Source: Bacillota bacterium (GTDB taxonomy: Bacteria > Bacillota > Clostridia > Lachnospirales > Lachnospiraceae). From it: a DNA stretch of 64,000 nucleotides. Position numbers and translations under genes: made by a program. Under the pieces are notes generated by a model. The model searched no databases. It saw only the letters and a program-made list of their open reading frames with translations, and was not told the DNA's origin. The DNA lies in NCBI GenBank assembly GCA_023391695.1, contig JAEWAK010000014.1, positions 52,173-116,172 on the forward strand, given 5' to 3'. Positions 16,212 through 23,843 of this stretch are shown here, in pieces (within the stretch, counting starts at the first letter, position 1; every line of letters starts with the position of its first letter).

Positions 16212-17898
16212 AAATACCCCCTTTCTCTATGAGCTGGTCATGGGTACCTCTTTCACGGATTTCCCCTTTGTCCAGGACAATAATTTCATCGGCCTGCATT
16301 ACCGCGGATATCCTGCTGGCAACAATAACCGTTGTCTTATTGTTCCTTACCCGGCGTAAATTGTTCAGGATTTCTGACTCAGTAACCGTATCCACTGCCG
16401 AAAGGGCATCATCCAGTACCAGGATTTCAGGATCCCTTACCAACGCTCGGGCTATGGATATCCGCTGTTTCTGTCCGCCGGAGATATTGACTCCCCGCTC
16501 CCCTAAAATTGTCTTAAATCCCTCGGGAAATTCCAGAATGTTTTCATAAATACAGCTGTCCTGCGCCGCTTTTATTATTTCCTCATAACTGTAAATATCT
16601 TTAAAGAAGGATATATTATCCACAATGGAGGCATGGAATAAAAAGTTATCCTGGGGAACCACCCCGATTCCGTTTCTTAAAGCCTCCAGTTTAAACTCAT
16701 TGATATCCTTATCCCCCAAAAAAATCTCTCCGTTCCCGACCGGATACAGTTTAAGCAGCAGGTTAACAAACGTACTTTTCCCGGAACCGGTTTTGCCGAT
16801 GATTCCCAAAGTATGGCCTTCGGGGATAGACAGGCTGATATTTTTCAGCGCTTTTTTTGCGGTACCCGGATAGGCAAAAGTAAGATTATTTATTTTTATC
16901 ATATCTTCCGGTAATTCCCGGACCGTTCCCGTATCCTCAATCCGGGGCCGGACGCCCAGGATTTCGTTCAGCCTTGTAAAAGAGGCCATACCTCTTTGAA
17001 AAATGGTGATTACCTGGCCGATGGAAAGGACCGGAGCCAGTATCATGGTAAGATAGCCGTTAAACGCAATAAAATCTCCAAGAGAAATATTCCCCTGAAG
17101 AACCATGTTACCGCCCCAGATAAGGTTGAAAGCAAAACTTACGGTAAAACACAGTTCAATCAGAGGCGCCAAAAAAGCCGACACCCTGACCATGCTTAAA
17201 TTTGTTTCCACCATTTGGTTATTCAGTTTTTCGAATTTCCTGACTTCCTTTTCTTCCTGTACATAAGCTTTGATTACCCGCATACCGTTTATATTCTCGT
17301 TAACACGGTCAGATATGGCGGCAAAGGTTTCCTGCACCTTTTTAAACCGCCTTTTCACGATCCTGCCGATATAAATCATGATGTATACCATGACCGGGAT
17401 CGGAAGGAGGGATACCAGGGTAAGCTGCCAGTTAATGGCCTGGGCCATGGAATAGACCGATATGACACAGACTACGATTCCGTTAACCGACATGGACAAA
17501 GCAGGGCCTAAAGTCTGCCTTACCGCATTAATATCATTTATGGCATAGGCGATCAGATCGCCTGTTTTTCTCTGGCTGTAGAATTCAGGGGAAAGTATCT
17601 GAAAATGATCAAAGAGCTTTTCCCTTATATCACATTCCAGTTTTCTTGCATTACCAATGACTAAATTCCTCCATGCATAGGTAAATGCAAAGGTGCCAGC
17701 CGCAATCAGCAGGATGTATCCAAGATTTACATATACCCTGCCGGCTTCAAATCCCCGGACCTTCAAAATGTCAACCGTATTGCCCAGAACTTTCGGAAAG
17801 AGTGTCTGGACATAGGAAGAAAGAAGCAAAAACAGCAGTCCCGCCCCATAGGAAACTTTATGTTTACGAATAAACCCGATCAATATATTCTTATCCAT
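16156..17898 (-). CDS. ABC exporter half-transporter, degenerate-site partner (first pair)
   Basis: A 580-residue type I exporter: transmembrane domain about 15-310, then Walker A GKTGSGKST, signature ISGGQKQRISIARA and Walker B ILVLDDALSAVD, where Asp replaces the catalytic Glu. It is the first transporter gene after the LacI-type regulator (42-base gap) and overlaps the following canonical subunit by 56 bases. The order degenerate, canonical, degenerate, canonical along the transcript indicates two complete heterodimers rather than four homodimers. No substrate clue beyond the operon. Confidence 0.9.
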   Translation of the reverse strand: MDKNILIGFIRKHKVSYGAGLLFLLLSSYVQTLFPKVLGNTVDILKVRGFEAGRVYVNLGYILLIAAGTFAFTYAWRNLVIGNARKLECDIREKLFDHFQILSPEFYSQRKTGDLIAYAINDINAVRQTLGPALSMSVNGIVVCVISVYSMAQAINWQLTLVSLLPIPVMVYIMIYIGRIVKRRFKKVQETFAAISDRVNENINGMRVIKAYVQEEKEVRKFEKLNNQMVETNLSMVRVSAFLAPLIELCFTVSFAFNLIWGGNMVLQGNISLGDFIAFNGYLTMILAPVLSIGQVITIFQRGMASFTRLNEILGVRPRIEDTGTVRELPEDMIKINNLTFAYPGTAKKALKNISLSIPEGHTLGIIGKTGSGKSTFVNLLLKLYPVGNGEIFLGDKDINEFKLEALRNGIGVVPQDNFLFHASIVDNISFFKDIYSYEEIIKAAQDSCIYENILEFPEGFKTILGERGVNISGGQKQRISIARALVRDPEILVLDDALSAVDTVTESEILNNLRRVRNNKTTVIVASRISAVMQADEIIVLDKGEIRERGTHDQLIEKGGIYDEIFRYQFGKGKLESVS

Positions 17899-17940
17899 CT
17901 ATGGTCCCTCTCTAATTATTGAAATTATACCAGTTTTATA

Positions 17941-18930
17941 TTACTGAACAGCCCGTACGGAGTCCCTTTCAATTAAGGTACTGTTAATCAGAATATACTC
18001 CTTTGGCTTATCCGGCCTGCTCAGCCTTTTTAACAGCAGGGCAACGCTTGTTTCACAGGCGTAATCAATATGCAATTCCATGGTCGTAAGAGCCGGAATG
18101 CACAGAGCTGACATCTCCGTATTGCCATGGCCGATTATGGAGATGTCCTCCGGCACTTTTATCCCTTTATCATGGAGATATTTTATTAATTTCATAGCCG
18201 TATAATCCCACTGGCAGATAAAAGCGGTAGGTCCCGCTTCCCTTTGAATCAGGCCATAAACCTTTTCTTCATAATCATCCGAATAGACAAAAAACTCCTC
18301 CTGTGCCCCAAGACCATGATCCTCCAGGGCGGAAACAATGCCCAGCACTTTTTCCTTACTTACATATCCGCGGTTATTGCCCAGATACCCGATCCTTTTA
18401 TGACCTTTCTGAATCAGATACTCACATTGCTTATAGGCACTGTTATTGAAATTATACCAGATACCGTCGCAGTCTTTGGAAGGGGAATAACCGGTGTAGC
18501 ATACATAATTGCTTATCTTTTTGGATATGAAATCCACGTAGGGCCTGTCAAAACCCCCTACTAATATGAGCCCGTCATAATGTGTCCCTTTTTGTATTTT
18601 ATTGGGAAGGCTTAAATTACCCTGGATATTTTTATCCGTGAATTCCATGTCATATTCACAGCCTGCCTCCTGCAGTGCCTTTTCGATTCCCTGCATGATG
18701 TGGCTGAAATTACTGTTATCCTGGATGAAGGGTTTCTGGTGAAGGATCAGTACCTTGATCTGTTCCGGGCTTTTTGTCCTTAAATACCCCATTTCATTCG
18801 CTTTGCGCAAAACTTTATCCCTCAATTCCCCGCTTACCCCTTCCTGTCCGGAAAGCGCACGGCTGACCGATATGGTTGAAATCCCCAGTTCTTTTGCTAT
18901 ATCAGACAGTTTTGTTTTTTCGCTTCTCAA
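17941..18930 (-). CDS. LacI/GalR-family transcriptional regulator
   Basis: A 329-residue regulator with an N-terminal HTH (KLSDIAKELGISTISVSRAL) and hinge (to about residue 60), followed by a periplasmic-binding-protein-like effector domain. The start is TTG at 18930, eight bases after GGAGG. It heads a five-gene run with four ABC exporter subunits 42 bases downstream, an unusual partnership because LacI-type proteins normally control sugar uptake or catabolism. It may sense a sugar, nucleoside or glycosylated compound and govern the exporters, or may simply lie upstream with distant targets. A promoter with TTGCAA and TATAAT lies directly before it. Confidence 0.88.
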   Translation of the reverse strand: MRSEKTKLSDIAKELGISTISVSRALSGQEGVSGELRDKVLRKANEMGYLRTKSPEQIKVLILHQKPFIQDNSNFSHIMQGIEKALQEAGCEYDMEFTDKNIQGNLSLPNKIQKGTHYDGLILVGGFDRPYVDFISKKISNYVCYTGYSPSKDCDGIWYNFNNSAYKQCEYLIQKGHKRIGYLGNNRGYVSKEKVLGIVSALEDHGLGAQEEFFVYSDDYEEKVYGLIQREAGPTAFICQWDYTAMKLIKYLHDKGIKVPEDISIIGHGNTEMSALCIPALTTMELHIDYACETSVALLLKRLSRPDKPKEYILINSTLIERDSVRAVQ

Positions 18931-18956
18931 TTTTTACACCTCCTTAAGTTATTTTT

Positions 18957-18986
18957 ATTATATCTCTTTACGTTATCTATTTGCAA
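18957..18986 (-). promoter_or_regulatory. Promoter of the lacI-type gene and exporter operon
   Basis: Minus-strand TTGCAA (18981-18986), an 18-base spacer and TATAAT (18957-18962). TAACG/CGTTA-containing sequence in and upstream of the spacer may be an operator. Confidence 0.6.
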
Positions 18987-19322
18987 TATATATCGTTATT
19001 TTTTGCAGATATTACGTTACCATATGGTTTATTCCAATTACTTATGCCCTGTTCGGCTCAAAGCGGGTATTCTATTTTGATATTAAGAAATCAGGAAGGT
19101 GTTATAATTCTTAACCCGTTATAACTAAAAGACTCTGGGTTGTTATATTAATCTTACATAAAAACATGTAATAAAAATTACAAGGTAATATAGTGTAACA
19201 CAACGTAATACAGAACAGTTTAGTAACGTATAATACTCAAATCACTAACTATAAGGGACAGTTACCGCACCGAACAGAAACAGGGATGCTTCCCTTCAAT
19301 ATTGTTACATCAAAATTTTCTC

Positions 19323-19351
19323 TTGACACATCTATATCAACATGATATAGT
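19323..19351 (+). promoter_or_regulatory. Promoter with embedded perfect operator for the NapH-like gene
   Basis: TTGACA (19323-19328), a 17-base spacer and TATAGT (19346-19351). The spacer and -10 carry a perfect inverted repeat CTATATCA-ACA-TGATATAG (19332-19350), so a dimeric repressor probably controls it. The preceding gap 18931-19322 also holds GTTATAA/TTATAAC repeats near 19099-19125 but no gene. Confidence 0.7.
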
Positions 19352-19403
19352 TAAGTTAGAAAATAACTAACCCTTAAAGCCCTAATGGAAAGGATGCCTT
19401 ATT

Positions 19404-20186
19404 ATGAAACGTCAAAGAATACGTAAATTATTTCTGCTTATCTCCTTTTTGCTTTTTCCGGTTACCCTGTTTTATTTTTCACCCTATCTGATAATTCTTG
19501 GAGGTTTCACCGGTATTATCTCCGGCAGTTTTATCCTGTTTACGGCTTTATTTCTTTTCTCTCTGGTTATTGGCAGGGCTTTCTGCGGATGGCTGTGCCC
19601 TGCCGGAGGCTTGCAGGAATGCTGCATGCTGGCTGTGGACAAAAGAATAACCGGCCGTAAAATCAACCGGATTAAATATATTATATGGGCTCCCTGGATA
19701 GGGGTAATTGCATTGTCCCTGATTCGTGCCGGAGGGATACATTCCGTGGATTTCTTTTATATGACGGAGCATGGTATCTCTGCTTTAAGTATTGAGGGTA
19801 TGGTTACCTATTACGGAATCCTGTTGCTCATTGCTCTTTTAGCTCTGCTGCTTGGCCGGAGGGGGATGTGCCATTCCATCTGCTGGATAGCCCCTTTTAT
19901 GGTAATCGGAACAACAATAAAAAATAAATTCGGTAACCCCTCCCTTCATCTGGAGGCCGTGCCGGCAAACTGCGTGAACTGCGGTTTATGTTCCAAAAAC
20001 TGTCCTATGAGCCTTGAAGTAACTCAAATGGTGCAGGACAACCAAATGAAAGATACGGAATGCATCCTTTGCGGTGCCTGTGCCGACACCTGTCCGAAGA
20101 AGGCGATCCGCCTTACTTTCTCCGGCGGCAGGAAAAATTATTCCGCCCGGGATATAAAAAGTTATCCCGGTATAGCCGATAAATAG
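19404..20186 (+). CDS. NapH/CcoG-like 4Fe-4S membrane protein
   Basis: A 260-residue integral membrane ferredoxin. Hydrophobic helices (about 8-28, 30-58, 88-108, 130-148) surround the family motif GRAFCGWLCPAGGLQE and a second cysteine pair in MCHSICWIAPF. The C-terminal cytoplasmic part has CVNCGLCSKNCP and CILCGACADTCP for two 4Fe-4S clusters. The family moves electrons between membrane and soluble carriers (NapH, RdxA/CcoG, NosR-like). It stands alone, with its own regulated promoter, so the partner reductase is elsewhere. Stand-alone clostridial members are of unknown function. Confidence 0.85.
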   Translation: MKRQRIRKLFLLISFLLFPVTLFYFSPYLIILGGFTGIISGSFILFTALFLFSLVIGRAFCGWLCPAGGLQECCMLAVDKRITGRKINRIKYIIWAPWIGVIALSLIRAGGIHSVDFFYMTEHGISALSIEGMVTYYGILLLIALLALLLGRRGMCHSICWIAPFMVIGTTIKNKFGNPSLHLEAVPANCVNCGLCSKNCPMSLEVTQMVQDNQMKDTECILCGACADTCPKKAIRLTFSGGRKNYSARDIKSYPGIADK

Positions 20187-20462
20187 GTGTACACATTTAT
20201 GAAACGACGGATAACCTGTCAAATGGGACGGATTTCTCCGGTTCTGTTTGTAACATACCCTGTAAACCGTTAATGAATAATGCTCATAAATATGTCATAA
20301 ATCTTATTAAAATGCTTTTTACAAAAGCGAAAGGAAGAAAAAATCTCCTCTTTTGGGTAATAATTATGTTCCTGCAAGCCTGCACAGGCCAAGATGCTCC
20401 ATCCTTTATGCGGCATTTGTTTTTGTTCACCGGGATTCGGCCAGGCTAATGCTTACCTGCTT

Positions 20463-20975
20463 CTATTCTTCGGTCCCGGTTACAAACCGCCTGATTTCTT
20501 CTGCGGCCTGCTCTGCCGTAAGGCAGCTTACATCTATTTTTTTCGTATCCATATTATCATAGAGTTCCAGACGGGATACACTTCTTTCAATATCACCCGG
20601 ATTGCGGACGCCTGCATCAATATCCTTTTGAATATGACCGGTCAATGCCTCTTCAGAACACATCAAAGTTATCTTATGCAATTTAAAATCATACTCCTTA
20701 AGTTTCGTCAGGATCTGATTCAATATAATTTCCTGATGGATGACCCAACAGAATATGACATATTCATATCCTGTATTTCTTAAAAAAGCTTTCAATAAAT
20801 AACAAATATTATCCAGTACCATTTCTTTATTTTCTTCCGATACCGCAAATGGATTCATATTCCAGCACCAGTCACCGTCCAGCCAGACACCTGGAGTTAG
20901 AATATCCAGAAGTTTTTTACATACCGTAGTCTTACCTGCACCCATAGTACCATTTACAATAATCAGTTTCTTCAT
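20463..20975 (-). CDS. P-loop AAA_33/kinase-like protein
   Basis: A 170-residue single-domain P-loop NTPase beginning MKKLIIVNGTMGAGKTTVCK, with Walker A GTMGAGKTT. It resembles the AAA_33 and shikimate- or chloramphenicol-kinase-like group of small nucleotide-dependent phosphotransferases. A WLDGDWCWNMNPF segment follows the P-loop and probably lines the substrate pocket. The ATG is preceded by GGAGGAGAAAA. It is a single gene with no informative neighbours. The substrate cannot be inferred; antibiotic phosphotransferase or nucleotide-kinase roles are both possible. Confidence 0.7.
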   Translation of the reverse strand: MKKLIIVNGTMGAGKTTVCKKLLDILTPGVWLDGDWCWNMNPFAVSEENKEMVLDNICYLLKAFLRNTGYEYVIFCWVIHQEIILNQILTKLKEYDFKLHKITLMCSEEALTGHIQKDIDAGVRNPGDIERSVSRLELYDNMDTKKIDVSCLTAEQAAEEIRRFVTGTEE

Positions 20976-21870
20976 TTTGCTATTTTCTCCTCCTTCCTAA
21001 TTGTATTCCAGACACCCATTAATTATTAAGTTAACGATACTCATTTTTAAATCAGATAACTTATATTTAAGTCAAAGCGGAAATTCGCATTTTTACTTTT
21101 ACTGCTTCATGCTGATAACCTATTACACAGCTGTGCCGCCTATTTCATTGGAGACTCTGACCTCCACTGTTTAAGTTAAGTCTAATGGCCATTATAAAAG
21201 GGATATTTATTCTATCACCGTCATTTTCCTTCCGGAATACCAAAATAATATCACCTCTTGTTTGCCGGCATCAACCTTATACATTTTACTGAAAAAACAA
21301 TTAGTATATGTCCTTACTTTAATTGGCAGGCAATCATACTTCGGATAGGAGTTTATCTACTAACATCATTGCATGCTTCCTCTGTCTTCCGATGATTTAA
21401 GGCCCGAAATCAGGTTATAATACAATTTATAAGTAATTGGTTTTCCAACTTCTTATAAAAGGTTACATTTACCGACTGTATCCGACTAAAGGAACATAGG
21501 CCATAGGGTTCTTTCCCTGTAAAATCGGACAACTGCATCCGGAAGTTACCTCCCAACCGGTGTAATTTTACAGTGTAATTTTCCTTCATGCATTTATGGT
21601 GAAAACCTGTGGAAAAACATTCCCAGGATAAGAACTTTATGTTATACTATTTTATTAAAGATTTATACTAAAAAACAGTCGGATGATCATGTATATCCTA
21701 AAAATTCCTGGCAATATTAACCGGAACCGGTTTGGTAAGCAGCCTTACGGATGGGTACAAAAAGCTCTTCCCTTCAAGGTATGGTATGAATATCTGATTG
21801 GCTTTTTTGTAATCAAGCAACCAAATAATCGTATTTCAATACAGATCAAATCATAAAAGGCGGTGGTATA
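20976..21870. other. Long non-coding stretch between the kinase-like gene and rarA
   Basis: About 890 bases with no gene on either strand that I can support. It holds one copy of a dispersed repeat (21071-21170) and a possible TATACT -10 element at 21643-21648 for rarA. No tRNA or recognisable riboswitch is seen. Confidence 0.5.
21071..21170. repeat. Dispersed intergenic repeat, copy A
   Basis: Begins GTCAAAGCGGAAATTCGCAT and ends GACCTCCACTGT. It aligns over its length with copy B at 41652-41748 (AATCAAAGCGGATATTTGC ... GCCTCCACTGT), and its first 20 bases resemble 63771-63790. Confidence 0.55.
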
Positions 21871-23193
21871 ATGCAGCAGCTATCTATTTTTGATGACCGT
21901 GATAAAAATAATCCCCTGGCAAGCCGTATGCGTCCCGGTAACTTATCCGAGTATGTGGGCCAGCAGCATCTGCTGGGAAAAGGGAAAATCCTGCGGCAGC
22001 TGATTGACCAGGATATGGTATCGTCCATGATTTTCTGGGGACCTCCCGGTGTGGGTAAGACAACACTGGCCAGAATCATAGCCGGAAAGACCAAATCAGC
22101 ATTTGTGGATTTCAGTGCGGTTACGAGCGGAATAAAAGAAATTAAGGAGGTCATGGTCAGAGCGGAAAACAACCGGCGCATGGGAGAAAAAACCATACTG
22201 TTCATAGATGAAATCCATCGCTTTAATAAAGCGCAGCAGGATGCCTTTTTACCATTTGTGGAAATGGGCAGTATTATATTGATCGGTGCCACGACTGAGA
22301 ACCCTTCCTTTGAAATCAATTCGGCTTTGCTTTCACGCTGTAAGGTTTTTGTACTGCAGTCACTGACTGCCTCCGACTTAACCCGGCTATTAAAGCAGGC
22401 TTTAACCAATGAGCACGGGTTTGGCGGACAGCATATTGAAATAACAGAAGAAATGCTGTCCATGATCGCAGGTTTTGCCGACGGAGACGCCAGGGTTGCA
22501 CTAAATACATTGGAAATGGTGGTTTTAAACGGTGAAATAAACGATGGTAAAACTACCGTAACAAAAGAAATTATTGAACAGTGCATCAGCAAAAAGTCCC
22601 TGCTGTATGATAAAAACGGGGAAGAACACTATAATCTCATCTCGGCCCTGCATAAATCCATGCGGAACAGTGACGCCAATGCTTCCGTTTACTGGCTTGC
22701 CAGAATGCTGGAAGCCGGAGAAGATCCGCTGTATATTGCGAGGCGGCTGATCCGTTTTGCCAGTGAGGATATCGGTATGGCTAACAGCCACGCCCTGGAA
22801 ATTGCCGTGGCGGCCTATCAGGCCAGTCATTTTATCGGCATGCCGGAATGCAGCGTTAATCTCACCCATGCTGTGACCTATCTTGCACTGGCTCCAAAAT
22901 CCAACGCGCTCTATAAAGCCTATGAAAGTGCCAAAAAAGATGCCCTGGAAATGCTTGCCGAACCGGTACCGCTGCAAATCCGCAATGCCCCCACCAGGCT
23001 TATGAAAGAGCTGCATTACGGGGAAGGATATGTATATGCCCATGATACGGAGGACAAACTCACCACCATGCAGTGCCTGCCCGACTCTCTGCGTGACCGG
23101 CAGTATTATATACCAACCACCCAGGGTAATGAGGCCAAAGTGAAAGAATGGATGGAAAAAATCGAAGCCTGGCGCAGGGAAAATCAAAAATAA
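21871..23193 (+). CDS. rarA: Replication-associated recombination protein A (MgsA/RarA AAA+ ATPase)
   Basis: A 440-residue AAA+ ATPase acting at stalled replication forks. Walker A is WGPPGVGKTTLARII (near residue 56), Walker B TILFIDEIHR (near 110), sensor 1 IGATTENPSFE, and the arginine finger is in ALLSRCKVF. The C-terminal half holds the clamp-loader-like and tetramerisation region, with YPLG-type sequence replaced by LHYGEGYVYAHD. The length is normal for the family. The ATG at 21871 follows AAAAGGCGGTGG. It is monocistronic. Its complement contains a 248-codon open frame that is only an antisense shadow. Confidence 0.95.
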   Translation: MQQLSIFDDRDKNNPLASRMRPGNLSEYVGQQHLLGKGKILRQLIDQDMVSSMIFWGPPGVGKTTLARIIAGKTKSAFVDFSAVTSGIKEIKEVMVRAENNRRMGEKTILFIDEIHRFNKAQQDAFLPFVEMGSIILIGATTENPSFEINSALLSRCKVFVLQSLTASDLTRLLKQALTNEHGFGGQHIEITEEMLSMIAGFADGDARVALNTLEMVVLNGEINDGKTTVTKEIIEQCISKKSLLYDKNGEEHYNLISALHKSMRNSDANASVYWLARMLEAGEDPLYIARRLIRFASEDIGMANSHALEIAVAAYQASHFIGMPECSVNLTHAVTYLALAPKSNALYKAYESAKKDALEMLAEPVPLQIRNAPTRLMKELHYGEGYVYAHDTEDKLTTMQCLPDSLRDRQYYIPTTQGNEAKVKEWMEKIEAWRRENQK

Positions 23194-23273
23194 CCATATT
23201 TGCTTTCTGTGTTTGTCCCGTTGCAGTTTCGCCATGGATACCGCAAGGTGTTTTCTGTATGGAGTGAAGCGAA

Positions 23274-23313
23274 AGTCACAGAAAACCCGAGATTAACACG
23301 CTGTGCATAATTT
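23274..23313. repeat. Intergenic repeat GTCACRGAAAACCCGA, plus-strand copy
   Basis: GTCACAGAAAACCCGA followed by ATTAACACGCTGTGCATAAT resembles the minus-strand copy at 29528-29567, where the second part is a perfect palindrome. Confidence 0.45.
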
Positions 23314-23340
23314 GTCCCCCGGTCATGAATTCCGCATAAG

Positions 23341-23392
23341 TTGACGAAACCGAATTGCAATGTTATACTTGTCTGTATACCCCTACCGGTAT
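23341..23392 (+). promoter_or_regulatory. csoR promoter and CsoR operator
   Basis: TTGACG (23341-23346), 17 bases, TATACT (23364-23369). The operator ATACCCCTACCGGTAT (23377-23392) covers the transcription start. It matches the pseudo-palindromic CsoR boxes found before the ATPase gene, so csoR is autorepressed. Confidence 0.8.
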
Positions 23393-23408
23393 AAAAGGAG
23401 GTGTCAGA

Positions 23409-23684
23409 ATGCGTCAATGCATGGATTCGGAGAATTTACACAAACGGCTTAATAAAATTCTGGGACAGATCAAGGCAATCGATAAAATGGTCGATGAGGA
23501 TATTCCATGTGAAGATGTTTTGATACAAATCAATGCGGCAAAGAATGCATTGCATAAAGTCGGCCAGGTTGTTTTAGAAGGACATATAAACCATTGCGTC
23601 AGGGAAGGTATTGAACACGGGGATGCAGATAAAACCATTGCGGACTTTACAAAAGCGGTTGAACATTTTTCAAGAATGTCATAG
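23409..23684 (+). CDS. csoR: CsoR-family metal-sensing repressor
   Basis: A 91-residue all-helical DUF156 repressor. The start at 23409 is seven bases after AAAGGAGG; the longer frame from 23355 would run through the operator. The Cu(I)-ligand pattern is present: Cys in DIPCEDV, then His and Cys in EGHINHC (spacing of four), the Cys-His-Cys set typical of CsoR rather than RcnR or FrmR. Metal binding releases DNA. Matching G/C-tract operators stand before this gene and before the P-type ATPase gene, so it represses both. A hairpin terminator separates the two transcription units. Confidence 0.9.
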   Translation: MRQCMDSENLHKRLNKILGQIKAIDKMVDEDIPCEDVLIQINAAKNALHKVGQVVLEGHINHCVREGIEHGDADKTIADFTKAVEHFSRMS

Positions 23685-23702
23685 GTTATTGCGATATTAA
23701 TA

Positions 23703-23740
23703 AAGGCAGTTGCAAACTAAATATGCAGCTGTCTTTTTTT
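23703..23740 (+). terminator. csoR terminator
   Basis: AAGGCAGTTGCA (23703-23714) pairs, with wobble, with TGCAGCTGTCTT, followed by a run of Ts. Confidence 0.75.
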
Positions 23741-23741
23741 A

Positions 23742-23792
23742 TTGACAGAGCATACCCCCTGGGGTATACTATACCCATACCCCCATAGGTAT
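23742..23792 (+). promoter_or_regulatory. Metal ATPase promoter with two CsoR operators
   Basis: TTGACA (23742-23747), 17 bases, TATACT (23765-23770). Operator 1, ATACCCCCTGGGGTAT (23752-23767), sits in the spacer; operator 2, ATACCCCCATAGGTAT (23777-23792), covers the start site. Both share the ATACCCC core of the csoR box. Confidence 0.85.
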
Positions 23793-23843
23793 ATGAATAT
23801 CTCGGGATATAAAAAATTTAAAGAAAGGAGATGATGAAGATAC

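Noticed and set aside
20976..21870. Possible tRNA, riboswitch or small gene in the longest gap
   Set aside because: I found no cloverleaf, T-loop sequence, known riboswitch core or frame with a ribosome binding site there.
21846..22592. 248-codon minus-strand frame
   Set aside because: It is the exact antisense of rarA; serine-, isoleucine- and proline-rich composition is typical of a shadow frame.
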